DNA of 64,000 bases. Origin: Roseiarcus sp963696665 (GTDB lineage: Bacteria; Pseudomonadota; Alphaproteobacteria; Rhizobiales; Beijerinckiaceae). Position 1 is the first letter of the stretch. Each line of letters starts with the position of its first letter. This document shows positions 17,298 through 25,848 of the stretch, one piece after another. Location of the stretch: contig CAVOLE010000005.1 in NCBI GenBank assembly GCA_963696665.1, positions 1 through 64,000 on the forward strand, in the 5' to 3' direction. A program made the translations under genes and the position numbers. The notes beneath the pieces are model-generated. The model worked only from the letters and a program-made list of their open reading frames with translations, was not told the DNA's origin and ran no database searches.

Positions 17298-18355
17298 GAG
17301 CATTTTCAGGAGTGACGGAATCGAGGGCGATTCCATTCGGCTTGCGGGCATGATTCTCTGCGCCAATCGATTCGGCGCTGGGGAGCATCATGGGCGTTGC
17401 TTATTCGCAGGATCTTCGCGATCGGGTGATGGCGGCGGTGGATGGAGGGCTCGGCGTCTATGGGGCCGCGCCGCTGTTTCGGGTCAGCGTGTCGTATATT
17501 TACAAGGCGCTGGGCCGGCGGCGGGCGACCGGCGATGTGACGGCCCACAAGTCGGGCGGCGGGCCGAAGCCGAAGCTTGAGGCCTATGACGAGGCGTTGC
17601 GCGCTCAAGTGGCGCAGAAAGGCGATATCACGCTGGTCGAGCTGCAAGCCTGGCTGGCCGGCGATCATGCGGTGAAAGTCAGCGTCGGCTGCCTGTGGGC
17701 GCGGGTCCGGCATCTTGGGCTGACGCTTAAAAAAAGTCGCAACGCGCCGCAGAGCAGGACGTCAGCGACCGCGCCGACGTAGCGGAAGCGCGGGAGCAAT
17801 GGCGGGCGCAGCAGGCCGAATGGCGGCCGGACAATCTGGTGTTTGTCGACGAGACCGGCGCCTCGACCAAGATGACCCGGCTCTACGGCCAATGCCCGCG
17901 CGGCGAGCGCCTGGTCGCGCCGGTCCCCTGGGGCCATTGGAAGACGACGCCTTCATCGGCGCGCTGCGGCAGGACGGTCTCGTTGCGCCTTGCGCCTTCG
18001 ACGGCCCGATCAACGGCGAGAAGCTCCGCGCCTGGGTCGAGCAGTTCCTCGTTCCCGAACTCAAGCAAGGCGATATCGTCATCCTCGACAATCTGCCGAG
18101 CCACAAGGTCGAGGGCGTCAGGACGGCGATCGAAAACGCCAAAGCCCGTCTGCTCTACCTGCCGTCCTACAGCCCCGATCTCAACCCGATCGAGCAATGG
18201 TTCGCCAAACTGAAGGCCCTCTTGCGCAAGGCCGCGGCCCGAACCTTCGACACCCTAATCGACGCCATCGCCACCGCCCTCCAAACCTTCACCCCAGACG
18301 AATGCGCAAACTATCTCGCAAACTCAGGATATCGACGCCAATAATAAAAATGATC
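17298..18355 (+). mobile_element. IS630-family insertion sequence
   Basis: The ends GAGCATTTT (17298) and AAAATGATC (18355, inverted with one mismatch) are each followed or preceded by TA (17296-17297 and 18356-18357), the standard IS630 target duplication. The 1058-bp length is normal for the family. The element lies about 227 bp upstream of the DyP operon start codon, and its transposase points away from that operon. It could supply or interrupt upstream regulatory DNA for the operon. Confidence 0.85.
17390..18344 (+). CDS. IS630 transposase in shifted frames
   Basis: The DDE transposase is about 318 residues when joined. Catalytic residues are seen in LVFVDETGAST (Asp), IVILDNLPSHK (Asp) and SPDLNPIEQWF (Glu). 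The N-terminal helix-turn-helix part (YSQDLRDRVMAAVDGG) ends in frame one at 17782. A run of seven A before G (CTTAAAAAAAGTC, about 17728-17735) is a plausible minus-one slippage site leading to KKKSQRAAEQDVSDR. A second minus-one change is needed at HWKTT/FIGALRQDG near 17950, where one base seems to be missing. The first may be programmed; the second suggests decay or error. Confidence 0.8.
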
Positions 18356-18426
18356 TAGCTGTTGGTCGGCTGCTTCCAACTCGCCTCGGAGCCTCTGCCG
18401 TCCTGCCCCCGGACTATGATCCGGGG

Positions 18427-18581
18427 GTTGACCCGGCCATCCACGCCGCGCCGCCTCAGAGACGAGCCCCGGCAGCACCGGATAGTCGCAAGGGCCTCAG
18501 AAACAACTTTTGCGCCATCGCCGTCCCCTTGCGGTCGTTCTCTACGCCGAAACGCGTTGATGGCCGGGACAAGCCCGGCCA
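18427..18581. repeat. Dispersed palindromic repeat (GGCCGGG-CAAGCCCGGCC family), copy 1
   Basis: The left end holds GTTGACCCGGCCATCCACG, and the right end holds TGGCCGGGACAAGCCCGGCC (18561-18580), roughly its inverted complement. The same arrangement recurs at 60990-61121. It is intergenic and non-coding. It resembles the transcribed palindromic repeats common in Hyphomicrobiales intergenic DNA. Confidence 0.6.
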
Positions 18582-18680
18582 GGACGCCTCGGGCCCGTCT
18601 CCCGCCGCCACAACATGCGAACGCTTATGGCGTTGGCGGTTGGTGATCCTGGCGCACCCTGCGGTTAGTTCGAGCCAAAT

Positions 18681-18785
18681 CGTCATCGCGACCCCCGGGC
18701 TTTTGACCCGGGGGAAGCGATCCAGGAGTCGTCAGGCGCCCTGCGGCTCCTGGATCGCCACGTGGCTTCGCTCCTCGCGATGACG
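18681..18785. repeat. Dispersed inverted repeat with CGTCATCGCG ends, copy 1
   Basis: CGTCATCGCG at 18681 is matched inverted by CGCGATGACG at 18776-18785. Inside are two nested hairpins: CCCCCGGG...CCCGGGGG, and CCAGGAG...CTCCTGG. A related copy with the same ends and the GCGATCCAG/CTGGATCGC element lies at 54050-54226. This is a mobile palindromic intergenic repeat, not coding. Confidence 0.65.
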
Positions 18786-18881
18786 ATGCCGCTCTTGCCA
18801 CAGTTGCTTGAAAAGATTGACTCGCGCGCAAAAGTGCGGGCGCGGGTCCAAGGGCGCCTCTGAGACGCCCAGCGGCGGGCG

Positions 18882-19541
18882 CTAAAGCTCCTCGCCGGCC
18901 AATGCGGCCTTGAGCTTGTCGGCCGCCTCCTGGGCGTTGCGCCAGTGCGGCGCGATCTCAAGCACGCGCTCGTAGACCTTGAGCGCGTCCTCGCGTTTGT
19001 CGCGCGCCTCGAGGATCGCCCCCATGCCCATGAGCGCCCCGATATGCTTCGGCTCGCGCTTGAGCGTCTGCGCGATGTCGGCCATCGAGCCGTTGTAGTC
19101 GTCGTCGAGGTAACGCGCGGTCGCACGCGCATTCCAGCCCTCCGCCCAATCGGGCAGGAAGGCGATCGTCGCGTCGAGGATTTTGAGCGCGTCATCATAA
19201 TTCTCGACCCCGATCGCCTGGCGCGCCCGCTGAAGCAGAAGATCCGCGGTGTCCGATCCGGATTCGGAATAGAGGTGCAGAAGCCGGGTGATAATCCCGG
19301 AGGTCTCATCGGCATCCTTCGAGGCGACGAGCCGCGCATAGAGATCGGCGCGCTCTTCCGCGGGCGTTTCCGACGGCGGCTCGTCTTTCTTCGCCTGCGG
19401 CGCCTGAGCGTCCGGCTTGTCCGGCGCGGCTTGGGGTTTGTCCTGCGGCGCAGGCGACAGTTCAGCCGCACATATCGGCCCCCCGGCCAGAAGGACCGCG
19501 GCCGCTAGGCTAACGAAGAAGGACTTTGCGGAATGCCGCAT
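18882..19541 (-). CDS. Secreted TPR-repeat protein
   Basis: This 219-residue protein has an N-terminal signal peptide (SFFVSLAAAVLLAGGPICAA), a proline/lysine/alanine-rich linker to about residue 60, and then tetratricopeptide-like helices (VENYDDALKILDATIAFLPD, GWNARATARYLDDDYNGSMA, REDALKVYERVLEIAPHWR). It probably acts as a periplasmic scaffold; the partner is unknown. It lies 47 bp downstream of rpmJ on the same strand and may be co-transcribed with it. Confidence 0.8.
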   Translation of the reverse strand: MRHSAKSFFVSLAAAVLLAGGPICAAELSPAPQDKPQAAPDKPDAQAPQAKKDEPPSETPAEERADLYARLVASKDADETSGIITRLLHLYSESGSDTADLLLQRARQAIGVENYDDALKILDATIAFLPDWAEGWNARATARYLDDDYNGSMADIAQTLKREPKHIGALMGMGAILEARDKREDALKVYERVLEIAPHWRNAQEAADKLKAALAGEEL

Positions 19542-19588
19542 CGCACAATTCTAGCGCGCGAGACGGCGTCCGTCAAAAGTCTTGGAGC

Positions 19589-19714
19589 CTATCCCTGCCG
19601 CGCCTTGTAGCGCCGCTGCGTCTTGTTGATGATGTAGACGCGGCCCTTGCGACGCACGAGGCGGTTGTCGCGATGGCGGTTGCGCAAGGATTTCAGCGAA
19701 TTACGGACTTTCAC
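19589..19714 (-). CDS. rpmJ: 50S ribosomal protein L36 (bL36, type without zinc ligands)
   Basis: This is a 41-residue ribosomal protein: VKVRNSLKSLRNRHRDNRL and VRRKGRVYIINKTQRRYKAR. It is the C-minus form, lacking the CXXC zinc ligands. The GTG start at 19714 gives the exact family length; the in-frame upstream extension is spurious. Confidence 0.93.
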   Translation of the reverse strand: MKVRNSLKSLRNRHRDNRLVRRKGRVYIINKTQRRYKARQG

Positions 19715-19910
19715 TTTTCTCACCAGAAGGTCTTCCCGCGAGGGACGAGCCCACCGGCGGCTAATTAAGGAGGCGCTCCTATGCCTCAAACCGGGTTCAT
19801 GATCAAGGGCGTCGAGCCGTCCGACGGCCGCGGCCTTCTTTCAGACCAACTCCGGCGACACATTGGTAAGGGGGCGAAGAGAACCGAACCTTCGAATGGA
19901 GACTCTTCCC

Positions 19911-20351
19911 ATGAGGGTTGCAGACGTCCTGAAATCGAACCGGCAGTCTCTGGCGACGTGCATTCCCGAAGAATCGATCACGTCCATCTGCACGCGGCTG
20001 AGCGCCCTCAACATCGGCGCCTTTCCGGTCTGCGACGCCCATGGGGCCCTGGTCGGAATCATCTCCGAGCGGGACGTCGTTCGCGCCTTCGCCAAGGACG
20101 GGGCCAGGCTCGCGGACATGCACGTTCGCGATCTGATGACGCATGAAGTCGCGACCTGCACGCAGGACACGACGATGGTCGAGGCGGAGAAAATCATGAA
20201 CAAGCACCGCGTTCGCCACCTGCCGGTCACGGACCGCGGAAAGCTCATCGGCATGCTGTCGATCCGGGACATCATGGTGTGGCGGCAGCAGGAAGCACGC
20301 GACGAGGCCAACGTCCTGCGCGACGCCATGATCGCCGTCCGGAACCGGTGA
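19911..20351 (+). CDS. CBS-domain pair protein
   Basis: This 146-residue protein is made of two tandem CBS domains: ICTRLSALNIGAFPVCDAHG with GIISERDVVRAFA, then TMVEAEKIMNKHRVRHLPVT with IGMLSIRDIMVWR. CBS pairs bind adenine nucleotides and act as energy or redox sensors. It stands alone, with no fused enzyme. The ATG at 19911 has a weak GGAGA 10 bases upstream. It converges on the thioesterase gene 20 bp away. Confidence 0.88.
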   Translation: MRVADVLKSNRQSLATCIPEESITSICTRLSALNIGAFPVCDAHGALVGIISERDVVRAFAKDGARLADMHVRDLMTHEVATCTQDTTMVEAEKIMNKHRVRHLPVTDRGKLIGMLSIRDIMVWRQQEARDEANVLRDAMIAVRNR

Positions 20352-20370
20352 GACGCGGGAAGCGAGCTTC

Positions 20371-20820
20371 TCAGGGGGCTTTCAGGCTTTCCATCAACCG
20401 CCGATGCGCGTCCGGTATCGGAACCGGGCGGTTCGTCGCCCGCTCGACATAGACGTGGGTGTAGCGGCCGGCCGCGGCGGCCTCTTTGGCCCCGGCTTTG
20501 AACACAGCGAGGCGGTAGCGCACAGAGGAGCGGCCGAGATGCTCGACCGCGACGCCGACTTCGGCCAGCTCCGGATAGGTAAGGCTGGCATAGAATCGGC
20601 AATTGCTTTCGACGACCAGGCCGATGATTGGGCTCAAGGCCGGATCGAGCAACCCCGCCTCGATGAGGATCGCGTTCACCGCTGAATTGAACAGCGCGTA
20701 ATAGACGACATTGTTGAGATGGCCGTAGGCGTCGTTGTCGCTCCAGCGCGTGGCAATGGCCACGAACCGAGCGAAAGCCGCCCGCTGAGGCGGCCCGTCC
20801 CGGCCGGAGCCCTCGGTCAT
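20371..20820 (-). CDS. Hot-dog fold acyl-CoA thioesterase (YbgC-like)
   Basis: This 149-residue 4-hydroxybenzoyl-CoA-thioesterase family protein has the catalytic loop RWSDNDAYGHLNNVVYYALF, with the family Asp and His/Asn pattern, followed by VVESNCRFYASLTYPELAEV. It likely hydrolyses short or aromatic acyl-CoAs. It lies 6 bp after bioY on the same strand, so the two are probably co-transcribed; a link to biotin-dependent acyl-CoA metabolism is only conjecture. Confidence 0.85.
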   Translation of the reverse strand: MTEGSGRDGPPQRAAFARFVAIATRWSDNDAYGHLNNVVYYALFNSAVNAILIEAGLLDPALSPIIGLVVESNCRFYASLTYPELAEVGVAVEHLGRSSVRYRLAVFKAGAKEAAAAGRYTHVYVERATNRPVPIPDAHRRLMESLKAP

Positions 20821-20826
20821 CGCGGC

Positions 20827-21399
20827 TCAGGCGCGGCTCATCCGCCCGGCCATGCTCCTGCCGGCGCCGACCAGCGCCACTGCGAGCAGGGTCTTGACGA
20901 TCGTCGCGAGCGCGAATGGCGCGACGCCCGCGGCGAACGCCTTCTCCGGGCCGATGAACTGGGCGAGCCAGACAAAGCCGAAGACGAATACGACGGCGTG
21001 GCCGAGACTGAGCGAGACGAGGAGCCTGATCCAGGAGCGGTCCCACCGCCGGTCGGCGGCAAAGCCGATCAGCGCGGCCGCGGCCAGGAATCCTACGAGA
21101 TACCCTCCCGTTGGCCCCGCCATGTACAGAGGTCCGGCGACCGCGCCGGCGAAGACCGGCAGGCCCGCCAGACCCTCGATCAGATAGAGCGCGACAGCGG
21201 CGGCTGCGAGCCTCGCGCCAAGCGTCGCGCCGATGAGGAGCACGACGAGCGTCTGCAGCGTCAGCGGCACCGGATAGAAGGGAACCTGAACCTTGGCCGA
21301 AAGAGCGAGCAGGAGCGATCCGCCGAGCGCGAGCGCGAGGCCCCGCCCAATCCGTTCCGCCAACGAGGGGATGGCGGCTCGCGCCGTGTGAAGAGTCAT
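20827..21399 (-). CDS. bioY: Biotin transporter substrate-binding subunit BioY
   Basis: This 190-residue integral membrane protein is the S component of a biotin ECF importer. It shows six hydrophobic segments, the AKVQVPFYPVPLTLQTLVVL region and the AGPTGGYLVGFLAAA motif characteristic of BioY. The start at 21399 follows AGGA. No bioM or bioN lies alongside, so it may work alone or with a distant ECF module. It is divergent from a metallo-hydrolase gene across a 113-bp control region in which I see no clear BioR box. Confidence 0.9.
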   Translation of the reverse strand: MTLHTARAAIPSLAERIGRGLALALGGSLLLALSAKVQVPFYPVPLTLQTLVVLLIGATLGARLAAAAVALYLIEGLAGLPVFAGAVAGPLYMAGPTGGYLVGFLAAAALIGFAADRRWDRSWIRLLVSLSLGHAVVFVFGFVWLAQFIGPEKAFAAGVAPFALATIVKTLLAVALVGAGRSMAGRMSRA

Positions 21400-21512
21400 G
21401 GGAATGTCCTGTAAGGGTTGGCGCGAAACGGCGCTTCGCCACATTGCCTCAGCCCAGCTATCATGACAAGGCGGCGAGCCGCTTGCCGCGGACGGACGGA
21501 AAAGAGCGCGCG

Positions 21513-22421
21513 ATGGCCGACGATGAGAACGAGTCCGAGCTTCTCGCCGCGCCGCGAGAGCCGCCGCCGCGCGCTCTCACCAGGCTTTCGCCGATGGTGC
21601 GCCGCCTGGTCGCGCCGAACCCCTCGCCCTTCACCTTCAATGGCACCTGCACCTATATCGTGGGTCAGGGCCAGGTCGCGATCGTCGATCCGGGGCCTGA
21701 CGACGATTCGCATCTCTCGGCGTTGCTCGCTGCGGTCGATGGCGAGCGTGTCGAGGCAATTCTCGTTACGCATACGCATCGCGATCACAGCGTCGGCGTA
21801 AACAAGCTCCGCGCGGCGACGGGCGCACGCGTGATCGGCGCCGCGCCGTTCACGCCCCGCGGCGATGGCTCGGCCGGCCTCGATTCCGCACATGACCGCG
21901 ACTATTCGCCTGACGCGATCCTCGCCGACGGCGAGCGCTGGCAAGGCTCCGGTTATACGATCGAGGCGGCCGCCACGCCTGGGCATTGCTCCAATCACCT
22001 CTGCTTCGCCCTTGTGGACGAAGGCGCGCTGTTTTCCGGCGACCACGTGATGGCCTGGTCGACGTCGGTCGTCGCGCCGCCGGACGGCTCGATGCGCGCC
22101 TATATGGACTCGCTGGAGAAGGTGCGCGCGCGGCCCGAGACGATCTATTGGCCCGGTCACGGCGGCCCCGTCGTCGAACCGCAACGGTACGTGCGCGCGC
22201 TGATCCACCACCGGCGGCAGCGGGAGGCCTCGATCCTCAACGCGCTCGCGGAGGGCCCGCGGACAATTCCGGCGCTCGTAGCCAGGGTCTATGTCGGCCT
22301 GAACCCGTCCCTGACGCACGCCGCCGGCCTCTCGACCCTCGCCCATCTCGAGGATTTGAGCGAGCGTGGAAGGGTGATCGAGGAGGCGGCGGGCGGCGAG
22401 CCGCGCTTCCGTCTCGTTTAG
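21513..22421 (+). CDS. MBL-fold metallo-hydrolase with winged-helix tail
   Basis: This 302-residue metallo-beta-lactamase-fold protein of the LACTB2/RNase Z-like group has the zinc motif THTHRDH at 86-92, a later TPGHCSNHLCF, GDHVMAW and GHGGPVVEP histidines, and a C-terminal BLACT_WH-like region (LNALAEGPRTIPALVARVY). Members act as endoribonucleases or general hydrolases. The ATG at 21513 is preferred because the upstream in-frame start lacks a ribosome site and overlaps the bioY control region. Confidence 0.85.
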   Translation: MADDENESELLAAPREPPPRALTRLSPMVRRLVAPNPSPFTFNGTCTYIVGQGQVAIVDPGPDDDSHLSALLAAVDGERVEAILVTHTHRDHSVGVNKLRAATGARVIGAAPFTPRGDGSAGLDSAHDRDYSPDAILADGERWQGSGYTIEAAATPGHCSNHLCFALVDEGALFSGDHVMAWSTSVVAPPDGSMRAYMDSLEKVRARPETIYWPGHGGPVVEPQRYVRALIHHRRQREASILNALAEGPRTIPALVARVYVGLNPSLTHAAGLSTLAHLEDLSERGRVIEEAAGGEPRFRLV

Positions 22422-22489
22422 GGGTGTATTTACATCTTAACTGTGTTTGTTTTGGCGCCTTCTCGGCGGTGGCCGCCTGAGTGTCGAGT

Positions 22490-22755
22490 TGATCGGTTTG
22501 GATTTTCTTGAAGCGTGGGCTTTTTCGCTCCGAAGACCCCGCTCGGAGGTATTGGATTTTCTTGGATTTCCTTGGATTCTCTCGTCCGAATTTAGACTTA
22601 TCAACGAGTTACACGGGCTTTTGGCGCGAGGCATTTTTCTGGCGCCTTTTCCCTGGCGCAAGAGACGCGGGGATGGGAGAGTGCGGTCTTAGCATGTGGA
22701 AGGGCAGGACTGCTCATAAACCAAGTTTAGCCCAATTTCTGCTTTTCTGCAAATA
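22490..22755 (+). repeat. Long intergenic repeat, copy A (shared with 60.65 kb)
   Basis: The core CTTGGATTTCCTTGGATTCT (22561-22580, identity extending to 22591) recurs exactly at 60725-60755. Both copies continue with GACTTATCAA and, about 120 bp later, with CAAG-TTA-CCC-ATTTCTG-TTTT (22722-22753 and 60885-60916). The middle differs. It fills the 400-bp space between the metallo-hydrolase and a secreted-protein gene. Short frames across it are likely not genes. Confidence 0.7.
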
Positions 22756-22823
22756 GTTGCTGCCCTCCAGGCTGTCTTTCTTATCAAGCGACTGCACTAA
22801 CGGCCAGTGAGGGCGAACGCCCC

Positions 22824-23318
22824 TCAGTCTCGCGCGGCGGGGGCCGGCGGCAATTCGCTGACCGTTCCGCCTGGATGCGCCGAGGCCGGCTGTTTCCACT
22901 GCGGCGTGCATACGACATATTGGTCCGCAATCGCCTCGTGGTCGCCCTCTTTCTCGCGCTGGAAATAAAGATAGCAAATGCTGAGCGCGCCGGTGCGATA
23001 ATCGACGCGAAACACGCCCCCCTCCTGCTCGTGACGCGTCGCAATGAGCCCATAGTCGCTCGGCTCCTGCTTGGTCGCGCCGTCGCCGCTGCGATAGCAG
23101 TTGGTGACGCCGAACGCGCCCGGGCCGACGTCGCTCCGTCCCGGATTGTGCGCGAACTGGCACGCAATAACGTCGCCGGTCAGTTTATCCAGGCGGTAGA
23201 CAAGAGATAGATTGATCTGCGGCGCGGCCAGAAACTCGAATTGGGCGGCCTCTGCGCAAGGCGCAAGCGCGCAGGCGGCGAGCGCCGCGATCCCGAATAA
23301 TGAAGTCTTCGCCAACAT
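22824..23318 (-). CDS. Secreted protein of unknown function
   Basis: This 164-residue protein has a signal peptide (MLAKTSLFGIAALAACALAP, cleaved near AEAA) and a mature part with several cysteines (DVIACQFAH, VTNCYRSGD, SICYLYF, YVVCTPQWK) and no recognised domain. The spacing of aromatic and cysteine residues suggests a small beta-rich periplasmic fold. It lies 88 bp from gpmA on the same strand. Confidence 0.72.
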   Translation of the reverse strand: MLAKTSLFGIAALAACALAPCAEAAQFEFLAAPQINLSLVYRLDKLTGDVIACQFAHNPGRSDVGPGAFGVTNCYRSGDGATKQEPSDYGLIATRHEQEGGVFRVDYRTGALSICYLYFQREKEGDHEAIADQYVVCTPQWKQPASAHPGGTVSELPPAPAARD

Positions 23319-23406
23319 TCCTAACCCCTGCGATCTGCAAATCACGTCGGGTCAAGATGGAGCCGAGCGCCTTCACAAATCGTTAAGGCTAACGGCGAAT
23401 TACCGG

Positions 23407-24033
23407 TCAGGCGGTCAAGATCTCTTTGCTCGCGACGGTCAAGTCGGCGTTGAGCCGATAGACAAGCGGCACGCCCGTCGCGAGCTCCATTGTCGGAATT
23501 GTCTCGGGCGTGAGCCGGTCGAGCACCATGACAAGCGCGCGCAGGCTGTTGCCATGCGCCGCCACCAGGACGCGCTTGCCGCCAAGAACCGGAGGGAGGA
23601 TGTACTGGCAATAATAGGGAAGCGCGCGCGCCACCGTGTCTTTCAGACTTTCGCCGCCGGGCGGCTGGATGTCGTAGCTGCGCCGCCATTTGTGGACCTG
23701 CTCCTCGCCCCATTTCTTGCGCGCATCGTCCTTGTTCAGTCCGACGAGATCGCCGTAATCGCGCTCGTTGAGGGCCTGATCGCGCTTCTCGGGCAGTCCG
23801 GTCTGCCCCATCTCGGCTAGGGCCAAATCGAGCGTGCGCTGGGCGCGGATGAGGGCGGAAGTGAAGGCGAGATCGAAGACAAGTCCCTGCGCCTTCATTC
23901 GGCGTCCGGCCGCCTTGGCTTCCTCAACTCCCTCAGGGCTCAAGTCGACGTCGCGCCATCCGGTGAAGAGGTTCTTGAGGTTCCATTCGCTCTGACCATG
24001 GCGCAACAGGACAAGGAGACGATCGGCGGGCAT
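23407..24033 (-). CDS. gpmA: 2,3-bisphosphoglycerate-dependent phosphoglycerate mutase
   Basis: This 208-residue glycolytic enzyme interconverts 3- and 2-phosphoglycerate. The phosphohistidine motif LLRHGQSEWN is at the N-terminus; the second histidine is in VAAHGNSLRALV, and ERDYGDLVGLNKDDARKKWG holds the conserved Glu. The length fits the short alphaproteobacterial form. The ATG at 24033 gives the family start. Confidence 0.93.
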   Translation of the reverse strand: MPADRLLVLLRHGQSEWNLKNLFTGWRDVDLSPEGVEEAKAAGRRMKAQGLVFDLAFTSALIRAQRTLDLALAEMGQTGLPEKRDQALNERDYGDLVGLNKDDARKKWGEEQVHKWRRSYDIQPPGGESLKDTVARALPYYCQYILPPVLGGKRVLVAAHGNSLRALVMVLDRLTPETIPTMELATGVPLVYRLNADLTVASKEILTA

Positions 24034-24119
24034 GGGGCATTCGCCTTGTTTGGAGGATCAACCAAGGGGCTTACAAGCATGGCTCGCCGCCGGCGCCAAC
24101 CCGAAAACCGAGAGGCCGG

Positions 24120-24866
24120 TCATTCCGAGCAGGATTGTCGCCGGGCGCTCGGCGCAAGCGCGGGTTTCAAGGGAGCAAGCCGCGCCCGAGCGACCGCGCG
24201 AACCCCGACCGGGCGATGGACTTGCTTGATCGCCTCGACAATGTGGACGCCGGCGAAGGGCAAGCCAAGCGCTCCTCCGACCCGCTCGATCGTCGTCGCG
24301 GAGCGCATCATGAAAGGCCGTCGGACCGGCGGGGCGTAAAGCGCCTCGCCCCAGAAGATCGGCGAGAAGTCCGCCCGCTGAAGCAAGTCGCGAAGCTGGG
24401 ATTTCGAATAGGGCAGCCCCTGCCCATAAGGGGTAATGTCCGTACGCGCCCAGACGCCCCGCCGAGAGGGAACAATCACGATCATTCGCCCCTCCGGCGC
24501 GGTGATGCGCCACAGTTCCTCAAGCAGCGCGTCCGGCCGATCGGCCGCCTCCAGCGCGTGTGCGAGCAGCAGCCGGTCGATGCAGCCGTCCGGCAGCGGC
24601 AACATCTGCGCGTCGACGAGCGCCGTCGCGCAACGGCCGGCTTCCGGCCAAACTGCGGCGCCCTGTTCGGCGGGCATCAAGGCCAGGCATCGGCGAGCGC
24701 CGTCGCGGAACCGTTCGAGATAGGGCGCGCCGTAACCCAACGCGGCGACCGAGAGGCCGGCGCTCGTGCTCCAGCGCTCACGGATCACGCGCCCGATCAG
24801 CCTGCGGGCGACGCCGCCGAGGGGCGAGCCGTAGAAGCTCTGCAAGTTGAGGACGTCTAGAGGCAT
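24120..24866 (-). CDS. SAM-dependent methyltransferase
   Basis: This 248-residue class I methyltransferase resembles those encoded beside gloB in many alphaproteobacteria. VAALGYGAPYLERF is the glycine-loop region, followed by LPLPDGCIDRLLLAHALEAA (motif II) and ITAPEGRMIVIVPSRRGVWA (post-motif III). The acceptor is unknown. It is divergent from gloB, with about 210 bp between the starts. Confidence 0.8.
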   Translation of the reverse strand: MPLDVLNLQSFYGSPLGGVARRLIGRVIRERWSTSAGLSVAALGYGAPYLERFRDGARRCLALMPAEQGAAVWPEAGRCATALVDAQMLPLPDGCIDRLLLAHALEAADRPDALLEELWRITAPEGRMIVIVPSRRGVWARTDITPYGQGLPYSKSQLRDLLQRADFSPIFWGEALYAPPVRRPFMMRSATTIERVGGALGLPFAGVHIVEAIKQVHRPVGVRAVARARLAPLKPALAPSARRQSCSE

Positions 24867-25077
24867 CGATATCGGCCGGACAGGCGCTTAACTTTGAACG
24901 AGCGCGTGATCTTTCGCAATGCGTCGGCAAGCCCAATGCGCAAAGGGAAAGCGCGGAGGAGAGACAGGCCCCGGGCGCACGGGTTATAAGGAACCGAGCG
25001 GTCAGGGCGCACGCCGGGCCTTAAGCGCCCCGCGAACGTCAAGAACCGAAAACTTAAAATCGCCGAGCCTCTCGCCC

Positions 25078-25848
25078 ATGACCATGAGCATTCTTCAGTA
25101 TCCATGCCTTAACGATAATTACGGCGCTCTCGTGCACGATACGGCGACCGGGGCGACCGCATGCGTCGACGTCCCGGAAGCCGGGCCCACTCTCGCCGCC
25201 CTGGCGGAGCGGGGCTGGAATTTGACCGACATCCTGATCACCCATCATCACGCCGATCACATTCAAGGCGTTCCGGAGGTTAAGGCGAAATTCCCGAAGG
25301 CGAAGATATGGGGACCGGCCAAAGACAAAGCGCGCATCCCGTTTCTCGATCATGAGGTGAAGGAAGGCGACACGGCCCGCGTCGGTTCGCTCGGAGCGAA
25401 GGTCATCGAAACACCCGGGCATACGCTGGGCCACATCGCCTATCATTTCGATGAGGACGATGTCGCCTTCTGCGGCGACACTTTGTTCTCCCTCGGTTGC
25501 GGCCGGGTGTTCGAGACGCCCCATGCGGTGATGTGGAGCTCGCTCATGAAACTCGCCGCTCTTCCCGGCGAGACCCAGATCTACTGCGGCCATGAATACA
25601 CCCAGGCCAACGGCCGGTTCGCGGTCACGGTCGAACCCGGCAATCCGGTTTTGAAGGCCCGTATCGAGGAGGTCGCAAAGCTGCGCGCCGCGCGGCGCCC
25701 GACAGTGCCCACGACCATCGCGGCCGAGCTCGCCGCCAATCCGTTTCTGCGGGTGGAGGAGCAGGCAATTCAGGCCGCTGTCGGCATGACGGGCGCGGAG
25801 CCTGCTGCCGTGTTCGCGGAGCTCCGCGAGCGCAAGGATCGCCTTTAA
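25078..25848 (+). CDS. gloB: Hydroxyacylglutathione hydrolase (glyoxalase II)
   Basis: This 256-residue enzyme hydrolyses S-lactoylglutathione to lactate in methylglyoxal detoxification. It has the binuclear-zinc motif THHHADH at 55-61, TPGHTLGHIAYHF, FCGDTLFSLGCGR and YCGHEYTQANGRF, followed by the C-terminal substrate domain. The start could be the ATG at 25078 or one two codons later. Its stop overlaps the convergent phaR gene by 4 bp. Confidence 0.93.
   Translation: MTMSILQYPCLNDNYGALVHDTATGATACVDVPEAGPTLAALAERGWNLTDILITHHHADHIQGVPEVKAKFPKAKIWGPAKDKARIPFLDHEVKEGDTARVGSLGAKVIETPGHTLGHIAYHFDEDDVAFCGDTLFSLGCGRVFETPHAVMWSSLMKLAALPGETQIYCGHEYTQANGRFAVTVEPGNPVLKARIEEVAKLRAARRPTVPTTIAAELAANPFLRVEEQAIQAAVGMTGAEPAAVFAELRERKDRL

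Noticed and set aside
18421..18785. Possible CRISPR array because of repeated palindromes
   Set aside because: The repeats are not evenly spaced, have no uniform spacers and no cas genes are nearby.
19781..20146. 121-codon plus-strand frame with a good AAGGAG site
   Set aside because: Most of it overlaps the CBS-domain gene in another frame and its translation is Arg-rich; only the first 40 codons could be real and show no motif.
21396..22346. 316-codon minus-strand reading frame
   Set aside because: It lies antisense to the metallo-hydrolase with Arg-rich, low-complexity translation; GC-rich third positions of the true gene explain it.
22447..22756. Small proteins containing FLDFLGFSRPN-type sequence
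   Set aside because: They are translations of a repeated intergenic sequence whose copies do not preserve the frame.
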